From Cellulomonas edaphi (lineage in GTDB: Bacteria > Actinomycetota > Actinomycetes > Actinomycetales > Cellulomonadaceae), in assembly GCF_030362815.1 (NCBI RefSeq), contig NZ_JAUCGR010000003.1, forward strand, positions 389,663-453,662: a stretch of 64,000 nucleotides of DNA, in the 5' to 3' direction. Position 1 is the first letter of the stretch. Each line of letters starts with the position of its first letter. Positions 8,163 through 15,602 of the stretch are shown piece by piece. The position numbers were made by a program, and so were the translations under genes. The notes beneath the pieces were generated by a model. That model was not told the origin of the DNA and did not search any database. It saw only the letters and a list, made by a program, of their open reading frames with translations.

Positions 8163-9137
8163 CTACCGGGGGTCGGGGGCGGGCAGGACCTGGTCGACCG
8201 GGAGGAACACGTCCTCCAGGTAGCGCACGTTCGCGATCTCGACGAAGTCCATGGTGGTGGGCACCTTGCGGGAGAGCACCGCGTCCAGCGTGATCGACGG
8301 CATGTCCACGCCGGCCGCGATGGTCAACGGCATCGCCCCCGGGAACCGCGGGTTCACCTCGAGCAGCGCGGGGACGCCGTCCTTGTCGCGCTTGAGCTGC
8401 ACGTTCGCCACCGTCGTCAGGCCGATCGCCTTCGCGACGGCCGTCGCGGTCTCGATGAGCCCCGCGTCGTGCACGGTCACCCCCGCCACGGCGACGCCGG
8501 AGTCCACCCGCAGTCGCGCACGAGGCACCGCGGCGATGATCCGCCCGTCCAGCCCGGCCAGCACGTCCACCGAGTACTCGTCGCCGGGCAGCAGCTCCTG
8601 CACCAGCAGGTCCTCCTCCGCGTGCACGGCGTCGAGCTCGACCTGCGAGCTCACCACCCGGACTCCGCGCGAGCCCGCGCCCCGGCGCGGCTTGACGATG
8701 ACCGGGAACTGCCACCCCGAGACGGCCTGCGGCGTGCCCACCAGCTCGGTGCGCGGCACCCGGCATGTCCGCTCGCACGCGCGGGCCAGGGCGAGCTTGT
8801 CCAGGCACGTCTCGAGCGTGCGCAACGAGGGCGACGCGAGCAGCGTGCCCGCCGCGTGCATCCGGTCCCGCTCCGCCGCGAGCCGGGGGAGCTCCACGTC
8901 GACCGTGGGGAACAGCACGTCGATGCGGTCGTCCCGGCACATCGCCATGACGACGTCGACAAAGTCGTCGGCCAGCCCGGCCGGGACCAGCCGCCGGTGC
9001 GCCGCGTCCACCAGGTACAGCCCGCTCGCCCAGCGGTCCATGTCCGCCGCGACGACCTCGACGTCACCCCGGCGCAGCAGCGAGCGGATGACCGCCACGC
9101 CGGCCGGGCCGCCGGCACCGGTCACGAGCACTCTCAT
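8163..9137 (-). CDS. ATP-grasp ligase, carbamoyl-phosphate-synthase-like
   Basis: A 324-residue ATP-grasp enzyme. The N-terminal pre-ATP-grasp (Rossmann-like) domain opens with RVLVTGAGGPAGVAVI and reaches about residue 110; the ATP-grasp domain then shows FPVIVKPRRGAGSRGV (phosphate-binding loop), LLVQELLPGDEYSVDV and LLEVNPRFPGAMPL, the last containing the metal-binding Glu and Asn. Such enzymes join a carboxylate to an amine or other nucleophile with ATP. The start ATG overlaps the REC-PIG-L stop (ATGA). In context it could add an amino acid to a deacetylated amino sugar; that is inference from gene order only. Confidence 0.8.
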   Translation of the reverse strand: MRVLVTGAGGPAGVAVIRSLLRRGDVEVVAADMDRWASGLYLVDAAHRRLVPAGLADDFVDVVMAMCRDDRIDVLFPTVDVELPRLAAERDRMHAAGTLLASPSLRTLETCLDKLALARACERTCRVPRTELVGTPQAVSGWQFPVIVKPRRGAGSRGVRVVSSQVELDAVHAEEDLLVQELLPGDEYSVDVLAGLDGRIIAAVPRARLRVDSGVAVAGVTVHDAGLIETATAVAKAIGLTTVANVQLKRDKDGVPALLEVNPRFPGAMPLTIAAGVDMPSITLDAVLSRKVPTTMDFVEIANVRYLEDVFLPVDQVLPAPDPR

Positions 9138-10210
9138 CGGTGTCCTCCGTGCTGGTCGTCGGCGCGCTCCGGGGCCGCGGCGCGGACGCCCGCACCACCC
9201 GAGCGCGTGATCATCGCGGCCGCGCGCACCATCTCGAGCGGCTCGACCGAGCCGCCCGTGCCGAACCTGCCCCAGTAGCGCGCGGTGCTGCGCACCAGGT
9301 CGGGGTCCATGTAGTCGCGGTGCTGCTGCGACGCGAACGCCGCGAGCATCTCGAGCTTCGTCTCGACGAAGCCGTCGATCGGCACGAAGCGGGTGGGTCG
9401 GTAGTCGATGGTCGCCGACGGGCTCTGGAACGAGCCGACGTACGGGATGGTGCGCGCGGCGACCTGGACGGCCTCGTGCACGGCACGGTGGTCCTGGTGC
9501 CGGTCGTGGCTCGAGTGCGTGTAGACGACCGTGGGGCTCACCGCCGCGATCGTCTCCTCGATGGCCGTGATCACGCCCGCGCTCGGGTCGAGCCGGGTGT
9601 CGGGGAAGTCGTGGAGGAAGAGGCGCGCGCCGATCACCGTCGCCGCGGCGAGCGCCTCGTGCCGGCGCACGTCCGCCTCACCGCCGACCGCGCCCCCCGA
9701 CAGCGTGAGGATCACCACGGTGTCGCCCGAGGCCCGGTGGGCGGCCAGCGCCCCGCCGATGCCGATCTCGACGTCGTCGGGGTGCGCGCCCACGGCCAGC
9801 ACGACCTCGCCCTCGGAGGCCGCCGCCCGCTGCCGGCGGCCCTGCATGCCGAGCGTGGACACGCGGTCGACGAGGGTCGCCGCGGGCACGGGCTTGACCA
9901 GGAACTCGTCCGCGTCGCGGCGCAGCGCCTCGACGGCGTAGTCGACGCTGGCGAAGGCCGTCGTGACCACCACGGGGACGCCCGGCGCGCGCGAGCGCAG
10001 CTCGACCAGCAGGTCGAGGCCCGACATGCCGGACATCTGGATGTCGGTGACGACCGCGTCGAACGACTCGCGGTCGACGGCTTCGAGCGCGGACATCGCC
10101 TCGTGGACCACGGTCACGCTCATCCCGCCACGCACCAGCACCGTCCGCACGAACTGCGCCGTGTCGACGTCGTCTTCGACCACCAGCACGTTCAGCTGCT
10201 CGTCCACCAC
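9134..10210 (-). CDS. Response-regulator receiver fused to PIG-L family deacetylase
   Basis: A 358-residue two-domain protein. Residues about 1-118 are a CheY-like receiver: acidic pair EDD, phospho-acceptor Asp56 in VVTDIQM, Thr84 and Lys106 in FLVKPV. Residues about 130-330 are a PIG-L (LmbE) zinc N-deacetylase with GAHPDDVEIG (143-146 HPDD) and HQDHRAVH (238-245). Both catalytic centres are complete, and there is no DNA-binding domain, so phosphorylation should act on an enzyme directly. It is the first gene of a six-gene operon ending with a histidine kinase. GTG 10210 is preceded by a GGAGAGG-like site, and TAGCGT at about 10234-10239 (minus strand) is a fair -10 element. Confidence 0.87.
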   Translation of the reverse strand: MVDEQLNVLVVEDDVDTAQFVRTVLVRGGMSVTVVHEAMSALEAVDRESFDAVVTDIQMSGMSGLDLLVELRSRAPGVPVVVTTAFASVDYAVEALRRDADEFLVKPVPAATLVDRVSTLGMQGRRQRAAASEGEVVLAVGAHPDDVEIGIGGALAAHRASGDTVVILTLSGGAVGGEADVRRHEALAAATVIGARLFLHDFPDTRLDPSAGVITAIEETIAAVSPTVVYTHSSHDRHQDHRAVHEAVQVAARTIPYVGSFQSPSATIDYRPTRFVPIDGFVETKLEMLAAFASQQHRDYMDPDLVRSTARYWGRFGTGGSVEPLEMVRAAAMITRSGGAGVRAAAPERADDQHGGHR

Positions 10211-10345
10211 GTACCCACCGCCTCTCCGGCCCCCACGCTAACGGGAGGAACCGTGCATCGCGCGCCTCGGGGCGGCGGAAGGCCTGGTCGCGCGCGTGCG
10301 CGGCACCGGCGGAATACCTGGGCCCCCCGTGCGGTTGAGCGGGTC

Positions 10346-10367
10346 AGTACATGCAAACGCATGAACT
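10346..10367. promoter_or_regulatory. Inverted-repeat operator upstream of flavin monooxygenase pair
   Basis: Two 9-base arms, AGTACATGC and GCATGAACT, are complementary at 8 of 9 positions around the spacer AAAC; the inner 5 bases of each arm are perfect. It lies 27 bases before the chosen start of the luciferase-like gene and could also affect the divergent REC-PIG-L operon. No regulator gene is adjacent, so the binding protein is unknown. Confidence 0.6.
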
Positions 10368-10393
10368 TTGAGACAGGACCTGTGAGGCGCGAG

Positions 10394-11569
10394 ATGCAGT
10401 TCGGGATCTTCACCGTCGGCGACGTCACCACCGACCCGACCACCGGGCGCACGCCCGACGACACCGAGCGTGTGCGCAACATGCTGACCATCGCCCGGCA
10501 CGCCGACGAGGCCGGCCTGGACGTCTTCGCCACGGGCGAGCACCACAACCCGCCGTTCGTGCCGTCGTCCCCGACCACGATGCTCGGCTACCTCGCTGGC
10601 GTGACGAAGAACATCACGCTGTCCACGTCGACGACTCTCATCACGACCAACGACCCGGTGCGGCTGGCCGAGGAGTACGCGATGCTCCAGGTCATCACGG
10701 ACGGGCGCATGGACCTCATGATGGGGCGCGGCAACACGGGTCCGGTCTACCCCTGGTTCGGGCAGGACATCCGCCAGGGCATCCCGCTCGCGATCGAGAA
10801 CTACGCGCTCCTGCGCCGGCTGTGGACCGAGGACGTCGTCGACTGGTCCGGCAAGTTCCGCACACCGCTGCAGGGCTTCACCTCCACGCCGCGCCCGCTC
10901 GACGGCGTCCCGCCGTTCGTCTGGCACGGCTCGATCCGGTCTCCCGAGATCGCCGAGCAGGCGGCCTACTACGGCGACGGCTTCTTCCACAACGCGATCT
11001 TCTGGCCCATGGAGCACACCGCGCAGATGGTGAACTTCTACCGTCAGCGGTTCGAGCACTACGGGCACGGGCAGGCCGACCAGGCGATCGTCGGGCTCGG
11101 CGGCCAGGTGTTCATGAACAAGGACTCCCAGCGCGCGGTCACGGAGTTCCGCCCGTACTTCGACAACGCCCCCGTCTACGGCCACGGCCCCTCGCTCGAG
11201 GACTTCTCCCGCGACACCCCGCTGACCGTGGGCTCGCCGCAGCAGGTCATCGACCGCTACGGCGCCTTCCGCGAGGAGGTGGGCGACTACCAGCGCCAGC
11301 TGTTCCTCATGGACCACGCGGGCCTGCCGCTCAAGACGGTGCTCGAGCAGATCGACCTGCTGGCCGGGGAGGTCGTGCCCGTGCTGCGTCGCGAGGCCGA
11401 GGCCGCGCGCCCCGCGCACGTGCCCGCCAACCCGCCCACGCACGCCGAGCGCGTCGCCAAGGCCCGTGCCGCCGGCGAGGTGCACGAGCAGTCGGTCGCC
11501 GCCGCCGACCACTGGACCGGCCGCACCGCCGAGGACGACGTGGAAGCAGCGGACGCCGTCTCGCGTTGA
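10394..11569 (+). CDS. LLM-class flavin-dependent monooxygenase, CE1758-like
   Basis: A 391-residue bacterial-luciferase-like enzyme. The TIM-barrel core begins MQFGIFTVGDVTTD and shows FATGEHHNPPF, ITDGRMDLMMGRG and WHGSIRSPEIAEQA, typical of two-component FMNH2-dependent monooxygenases. The C-terminal 60 residues are Ala/Glu-rich and probably helical. ATG 10394 follows GAGGCG by about 5 bases; an upstream ATG at 10361 falls inside the operator and is less likely. The next gene, 40 bases on, is a flavin reductase, so the pair is self-sufficient: the reductase makes FMNH2 and this protein uses it with oxygen. The pairing matches the actinobacterial CE1758/CE1759 families. The organic substrate is unknown. 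Confidence 0.85.
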   Translation: MQFGIFTVGDVTTDPTTGRTPDDTERVRNMLTIARHADEAGLDVFATGEHHNPPFVPSSPTTMLGYLAGVTKNITLSTSTTLITTNDPVRLAEEYAMLQVITDGRMDLMMGRGNTGPVYPWFGQDIRQGIPLAIENYALLRRLWTEDVVDWSGKFRTPLQGFTSTPRPLDGVPPFVWHGSIRSPEIAEQAAYYGDGFFHNAIFWPMEHTAQMVNFYRQRFEHYGHGQADQAIVGLGGQVFMNKDSQRAVTEFRPYFDNAPVYGHGPSLEDFSRDTPLTVGSPQQVIDRYGAFREEVGDYQRQLFLMDHAGLPLKTVLEQIDLLAGEVVPVLRREAEAARPAHVPANPPTHAERVAKARAAGEVHEQSVAAADHWTGRTAEDDVEAADAVSR

Positions 11570-11609
11570 GACACTTCGGATCACCAGCTCTGTGAAGGAA
11601 GAAGGAACG

Positions 11610-12230
11610 ATGAGCGAGCGCTCGATCGTCGTCATCTCGGCCGGCCTGTCCCAGCCGTCGTCCACGAGGCTTCTCGCGGACCGGCTCGCGGACGCCACGG
11701 TCGCCGAGCTGGCAGCCCGTGGCATCACCGCGCGGGTGCAGAACGTGGAGCTGCGGGACCTCGCGCACGAGGTGGTCAACACCATGCTGACCGGCTTCGC
11801 GACCGGTGAGCTCGCCGCGGCCCTCGAGGCCGTCAAGGGCGCCGACGGGGTCATCGTGGTGACGCCCATCTTCTCGGCGTCGTACGCGGGACTGTTCAAG
11901 TCGTTCGTCGACATCCTCGAGGCCGACGCGCTGGCCGGTGTGCCGGTGCTCCTCGGCGCGACGGGCGGCTCCGCACGTCACTCGCTGGCCATCGACTACG
12001 CGCTGCGCCCGCTGTTCGGCTACCTGCGCGCCGACGTCCAGCCCACCTCGGTGTTCGCCGCGACCGACGACTGGGCGACGGCCGGCGGCGACGACAGCCA
12101 CCCGCTGCCGTCCCGCATCCGCCGCGCGGGCCGCGAGCTCGCCGAGACGGTCGCCGATCGCGAGCCGGCGGCTCCCGCGGGCCTGTACGACGCCGTCCCG
12201 AGCTTCTCGGACCTCCTCGGCCCCGCCTGA
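11610..12230 (+). CDS. NAD(P)H-dependent FMN reductase, CE1759-like partner of LLM enzyme
   Basis: A 206-residue flavodoxin-like reductase. It starts with SIVVISAGLSQPSSTRLLAD, where the Ser-rich loop binds FMN phosphate, and has VVTPIFSASYAGLFKSFVD (the flavin-ring loop of the NADPH-dependent FMN reductase family) and LLGATGGSARH. The start ATG is preceded by GAAGGAACG. It supplies reduced FMN to the luciferase-like enzyme immediately upstream, and both probably share the promoter carrying the palindrome near 10346. A GC-rich hairpin follows directly after the stop. Confidence 0.86.
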   Translation: MSERSIVVISAGLSQPSSTRLLADRLADATVAELAARGITARVQNVELRDLAHEVVNTMLTGFATGELAAALEAVKGADGVIVVTPIFSASYAGLFKSFVDILEADALAGVPVLLGATGGSARHSLAIDYALRPLFGYLRADVQPTSVFAATDDWATAGGDDSHPLPSRIRRAGRELAETVADREPAAPAGLYDAVPSFSDLLGPA

Positions 12231-12234
12231 CGCC

Positions 12235-12265
12235 GGCCCGACCGGCGCTCCCCGCCCGGTCGGCC
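12235..12265 (+). terminator. Hairpin after flavin reductase gene
   Basis: GGCCCGACCGG and CCGGTCGGCC pair with one bulged C across a 10-base loop, starting 5 bases after the stop codon. No T-tract follows, as is common in high-GC terminators. Confidence 0.6.
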
Positions 12266-12360
12266 TGTCGCCAGCCAGCGCCACCCCGCCCCGTTCGCCG
12301 CCCAGGCGAGCGGGGCGCCGCGCTGTCCCAGCCGGGCCCGCCCCGTCCGCCAGCCACGCC

Positions 12361-12430
12361 ATCATTTCGCCGATTCGGCATCACCCTGAAGGTTGTGATC
12401 GGCGTGCCGATGCCGAATCGGCGAACTGAT
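12361..12430. repeat. Long inverted repeat, 22-base arms with one mismatch
   Basis: Arms 12361-12382 and 12409-12430 are complementary at 21 of 22 positions, including a perfect 17-base core (starting TTCGCCGATT). The spacer is 26 bases. It lies 95 bases beyond the terminator of the upstream operon and lacks a T-tract, so a simple terminator role is unlikely. It resembles an intergenic REP/MITE-type palindrome or a large protein-binding site. Confidence 0.8.
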
Positions 12431-12613
12431 CGCCGACCGACGCTTGGCGAGCGCGGCGCGGCGGCGCGCTCGTCGGTGTGGGTCGCTACTTTGGCGTCGG
12501 CTCGCTACTTCACGGTGGCGACTCGGCGCCAAAGTCACGACCCGTCCGCGGGCGGGATGGCTCGGCGCCGCGCGGGCGGCCAGCGTCGCCCACTCGGGCT
12601 GGCGGCGAGCGGC

Positions 12614-12697
12614 GCGCACTCGGACGGGCGGCCAGCGCCCCGCGCACTCGGACGGGCGGCCAGCGCCCCGCGGGCGCGTGCGGGCGGCCAGCGCCCC
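12614..12697. repeat. 28-bp direct repeats, three units with degenerate flanks
   Basis: Units at 12614-12641 and 12642-12669 are identical, and 12670-12697 keeps the core GCGGGCGGCCAGCGCCCC. Diverged partial copies extend on both sides, roughly 12558-12725. The unit has GC above 80 percent. There are no unique spacers, so it is a minisatellite and not a CRISPR. Confidence 0.8.
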
Positions 12698-12754
12698 GCG
12701 GACGCGGGCGGGCGCGGCGTCGCGCGGGCGGCGGTGGGCGCCTAGCGTCGGGGG

Positions 12755-13138
12755 ATGACCGCGCCGCACTGGGTGACCCGCGTGAACCTGCGGTTCACCA
12801 ACAAGCTCATGGTCCTGCTGTCCGACGACGTCCCCCCGCTCGCGACGCTGCACCACGTCGGCCGGCGGTCGGGGCGTCGGTACCGCACGCCCCTGATGGC
12901 CTTCCCCACGGAGCGCGGGTTCGTCTTCGCGCTCACCTACGGCCCTGACGTGCAGTGGCTGCACAACCTGGAGTCCGGGCCGGGGCGACTGGTCCAGCGC
13001 CGGCGCGTCTACGCCCTGAGCGACCCGCGCACGCTCACCGCCGAGGATGGCCGCGCCCTGGTCCCGTCCTGGACCGCGCGCGTCCTGCGACTCCTGCGCT
13101 GCGACGACTTCGTCGAGCTCGCGGCTGTCCGCGTCTGA
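12755..13138 (+). CDS. F420/deazaflavin-type nitroreductase-family small protein
   Basis: A 127-residue single-domain protein with the split-beta-barrel pattern of the deazaflavin-dependent nitroreductase (DUF385) family: a helical N-terminus, LHHVGRRSGRRYRTPLM (conserved GRRSG-R-TPL flavin-binding strand), then FVFALTYGPDVQWLHNLESG with the usual Y-W-NL pattern. Family members bind F420, FMN or related cofactors and reduce quinones or nitro compounds; which cofactor applies here cannot be decided. The -10-like TAGCGT at 12743-12748 ends exactly 6 bases before ATG and there is no ribosome site, so the mRNA is probably leaderless. It stands alone. Confidence 0.75.
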   Translation: MTAPHWVTRVNLRFTNKLMVLLSDDVPPLATLHHVGRRSGRRYRTPLMAFPTERGFVFALTYGPDVQWLHNLESGPGRLVQRRRVYALSDPRTLTAEDGRALVPSWTARVLRLLRCDDFVELAAVRV

Positions 13139-13194
13139 CGGTCGACGCGGCCCCTGACCTGCGGGCCGGCAGTCGCGGGCAACCGTCCCGGCTG

Positions 13195-13276
13195 AGAGAG
13201 CGGTCTCTGAGCGGTTTCCTGCGCCTTGACAGGGGGATTGTCCGGGTTCAAGGTAATCCCTCAGAGAGCGCTCCCT
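13195..13276 (+). promoter_or_regulatory. Promoter with two LacI-type operators before the laminarinase
   Basis: A TTGACA box lies at 13226-13231, with CAAGGT at about 13249 as a weak -10. Two 14-base near-palindromes flank it: AGAGAGCGGTCTCT (13195-13208) upstream and AGAGAGCGCTCCCT (13263-13276) just past the start of transcription, each with one mismatched pair. Both share the GAGCGCTC-type core used by CebR/CelR-family LacI repressors. The LacI-family gene at 15603 is the obvious candidate binder. Confidence 0.7.
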
Positions 13277-13327
13277 CGCGCTTCTCTCGCCACATCCACC
13301 CTGTCAATGACGACCTTTGGGGGAAGC

Positions 13328-15502
13328 ATGGCTCCCGCTCCACGTCCTGGCCCCGGCGCGTCCGCACGCCGGAGCCGTCCCGCCACCCGCCTCGCGGTGG
13401 CCGCCCTCGCGGCGCTCGCCGTCACGATCTCGCTCGCCGCCGTGCGGGCCGACGAGGCGCACGCCCTCAGCCCCGGCCAGGTGGTGCTCTCGCAGGGGAA
13501 GCCGACGACGGCGTCCTCGTCGGAGTCCGCCGCGACGCCCGCGAGCGCCGCCACCGACGGCGACGTCAGCACGCGCTGGTCCAGCTCCTTCGCCGACAAC
13601 CAGTGGCTCCAGGTGGACCTCGGCGCCGCGAAGCCGATCGTCGGCTTCGACCTCACCTGGGAGGCGGCCTACGCCTCGACGTACACGATCCAGACGTCGA
13701 ACGACGCCTCGACCTGGACGACGGTGGTCAACGGCACCGCGAGCTCGGCGGCCAAGCAGTCGCTGAGCGCCAGCGCCAACGCGCGCTACGTCCGCCTTAC
13801 CGGCACCAAGCGGGCCACCGCGTACGGCGTCTCGCTGTTCGAGTTCCAGGTGCTCGGCACCTCGGACGCGTCGGCGAGCACGCTGCTGTCGAAGGGCCGG
13901 CCGACGACCGCCTCGTCGGCGGAGTCCGCGGCGACGCCCGCCAGCTCCGCGACCGACGGCGACCTGGGCACCCGATGGTCCAGCGCGTTCTCGGTGCCGC
14001 AGTGGATCCAGGTGGACCTCGGCTCGTCGCGCGCTCTCACGCGCGTGGACCTGACGTGGGAGGCGGCGTACGCCACGGCCTTCACCATCCAGTCGTCGCA
14101 GGACGGCACCACCTGGACCACCCAGTCGACGCAGACCGCCGCGACCGGTGGCAAGCAGTCCATCCCGCTGGGCGGCACCGGCCGCTACGTGCGGCTCAAC
14201 GCCACGGCCAAGAGCACGGGCTACGGGATCTCGCTGTGGGAGCTCGAGGTGTTCGGCACAGGCGACGGCAGCACGTCGACACCGACTCCGACCCCGACGC
14301 CCACGCCGACCCAGCCCGGCGGCGCCGTGCTGCTGTCCTACAAGAAGCCCGGCACCGCGTCGTCGAGCCAGGACGACGGCACCTGCTACCAGTGCACGGC
14401 CGACAAGGCGCTCGACGCCGACCCGGCATCGCGGTGGGCCAGCGCCAACCCGGCGGGCTGGACGGACGCCGGCTGGCTGCAGGTGGACCTCGGCGCGACC
14501 GCGCACGTCACGCAGGTGGTGCTGCAGTGGGACCCCGCGTACGCCACGGGCTACCAGGTGCAGGTCTCGCCCGACGGCAACGCCTGGACGACCATCTACA
14601 CGACCACCACAGGCAAGGGCCTCAAGGAGACGCTGAACGTCACCGGTGACGGGCGCTACGTGCGGCTCAACTTCACCAAGCGCTCGGGCCCGTACGGGTA
14701 CTCGCTGTACGCGTTCGACGTGTACGGCACGGGCGGCAACCCGGTGCAGCCGCCCACGAGCAACCTCCCGGCGCCCAACTTCACGCGCCTGGCGTGGAGC
14801 GACGAGTTCAACGGGGCGGCGGGCTCGGGTCCGGACACGTCCAAGTGGACGATCGACGCAGGCACGGGGCAGAACGGCGAGCAGCAGTACTACACGCCCA
14901 GCGGCAACCTCAACCTGGACGGCCAGGGGAACCTCGTGATCGAGGCGCGCAAGCAGACCGCGGGCGGGCGCGACTACACGTCGGGTCGCATGAACACGAG
15001 CAACAAGTTCATGTTCACCTACGGCCGGGTCGAGGCGCGGATCAAGGTGCCGACGGGCCAGGGGTACTGGCCGGCGTTCTGGATGATGGGCGCCGACTTC
15101 CTCACGGGCCGGCCGTGGCCGTACAACGGCGAGGTCGACATCATGGAGGTGCTCGGCAAGGACACCACCACGTCGTACTCCACGCTGCACGCCCCGGCGT
15201 ACAACGGTGCGGGCGGCTACGGCGGCTCCTACAAGCTGCCGGACGGGGCACCGCTGTCGAACGACTTCCACACCTGGGCCGCCGAGTGGGACGCCAACGG
15301 CATCCGCTACTTCCTCGACAACCGCCTGGTGTTCACGGCCGACAAGGCCACGGTGGAGTCGACCCGAGGACCGTGGATCTACGACCACGACTTCTACGTG
15401 ATCCTCAACCTCGCCGTGGGCGGTGACTGGCCCGGTCCCGTGGACGCGACCACGCCGTTCCCGGCGAAGATGCTGGTCGACTACGTGCGCGTCTACCGCT
15501 GA
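13328..15502 (+). CDS. Secreted GH16 beta-1,3-glucanase with three discoidin-type CBMs
   Basis: A 724-residue exported enzyme. A basic N-terminus and signal helix (to about residue 45) are followed by three F5/8 type C (CBM32-like) modules at about 50-175, 182-312 and 333-470, each ending in a RYVRL...Y-SL-(E/A)-V-G pattern, with a short Thr-Pro linker after the second. The GH16 domain (about 485-724) has the catalytic motif GEVDIME (Glu602 nucleophile, Asp604, Glu607 acid/base) in the ExDxxE form of laminarinases. It should cleave beta-1,3-glucan outside the cell. ATG 13328 has GGGGGA just upstream; an ATG 7 codons earlier lacks one. LacI-type operators flank its promoter and a LacI gene follows. 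Confidence 0.9.
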   Translation: MAPAPRPGPGASARRSRPATRLAVAALAALAVTISLAAVRADEAHALSPGQVVLSQGKPTTASSSESAATPASAATDGDVSTRWSSSFADNQWLQVDLGAAKPIVGFDLTWEAAYASTYTIQTSNDASTWTTVVNGTASSAAKQSLSASANARYVRLTGTKRATAYGVSLFEFQVLGTSDASASTLLSKGRPTTASSAESAATPASSATDGDLGTRWSSAFSVPQWIQVDLGSSRALTRVDLTWEAAYATAFTIQSSQDGTTWTTQSTQTAATGGKQSIPLGGTGRYVRLNATAKSTGYGISLWELEVFGTGDGSTSTPTPTPTPTPTQPGGAVLLSYKKPGTASSSQDDGTCYQCTADKALDADPASRWASANPAGWTDAGWLQVDLGATAHVTQVVLQWDPAYATGYQVQVSPDGNAWTTIYTTTTGKGLKETLNVTGDGRYVRLNFTKRSGPYGYSLYAFDVYGTGGNPVQPPTSNLPAPNFTRLAWSDEFNGAAGSGPDTSKWTIDAGTGQNGEQQYYTPSGNLNLDGQGNLVIEARKQTAGGRDYTSGRMNTSNKFMFTYGRVEARIKVPTGQGYWPAFWMMGADFLTGRPWPYNGEVDIMEVLGKDTTTSYSTLHAPAYNGAGGYGGSYKLPDGAPLSNDFHTWAAEWDANGIRYFLDNRLVFTADKATVESTRGPWIYDHDFYVILNLAVGGDWPGPVDATTPFPAKMLVDYVRVYR

Positions 15503-15512
15503 CGCGCACAGG

Positions 15513-15542
15513 GCGGCGGGGCCGGCATCCCGGCCCCGCCGC
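15513..15542 (+). terminator. Strong GC hairpin after laminarinase gene
   Basis: Perfect 13-base arms (GCGGCGGGGCCGG and its complement) enclose a CATC loop, 10 bases after the stop codon. It separates the laminarinase transcript from the leaderless lacI gene. Confidence 0.85.
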
Positions 15543-15602
15543 TCGCTGCAGCATCCCGCGCGGAGCCCGACGGCGGTGCCGCGCAGTGCTATAAGGGGAC
15601 GC

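Larger units (their letters stand above)
12266..12742. other. Repeat-rich intergenic region without a credible gene
   Basis: About 480 bases with no frame that shows protein-like composition on either strand. It contains a long inverted repeat (12361-12430) and a degenerate 28-bp minisatellite (about 12558-12725), with a mixed stretch between that includes two copies of a GCGCCAAAGT/ACTTTGGCGTC-like element near 12490 and 12530. A -10-like TAGCGT at 12743 starts the next transcription unit. Confidence 0.7.

Noticed and set aside
12361..12430. Inverted repeat as the terminator of the flavin reductase operon
   Set aside because: A hairpin already lies 5 bases after the stop; this one is 130 bases away, has a 26-base spacer and no T-tract.
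12614..12697. Direct repeats considered as a CRISPR array
   Set aside because: Units abut without unique spacers, GC is extreme and no cas gene is present.
13226..13327. Upstream in-frame starts (TTG 13226, ATG 13307) for the laminarinase
   Set aside because: They overlap the promoter and operator and lack a ribosome site; ATG 13328 has GGGGGA and gives a normal signal peptide.
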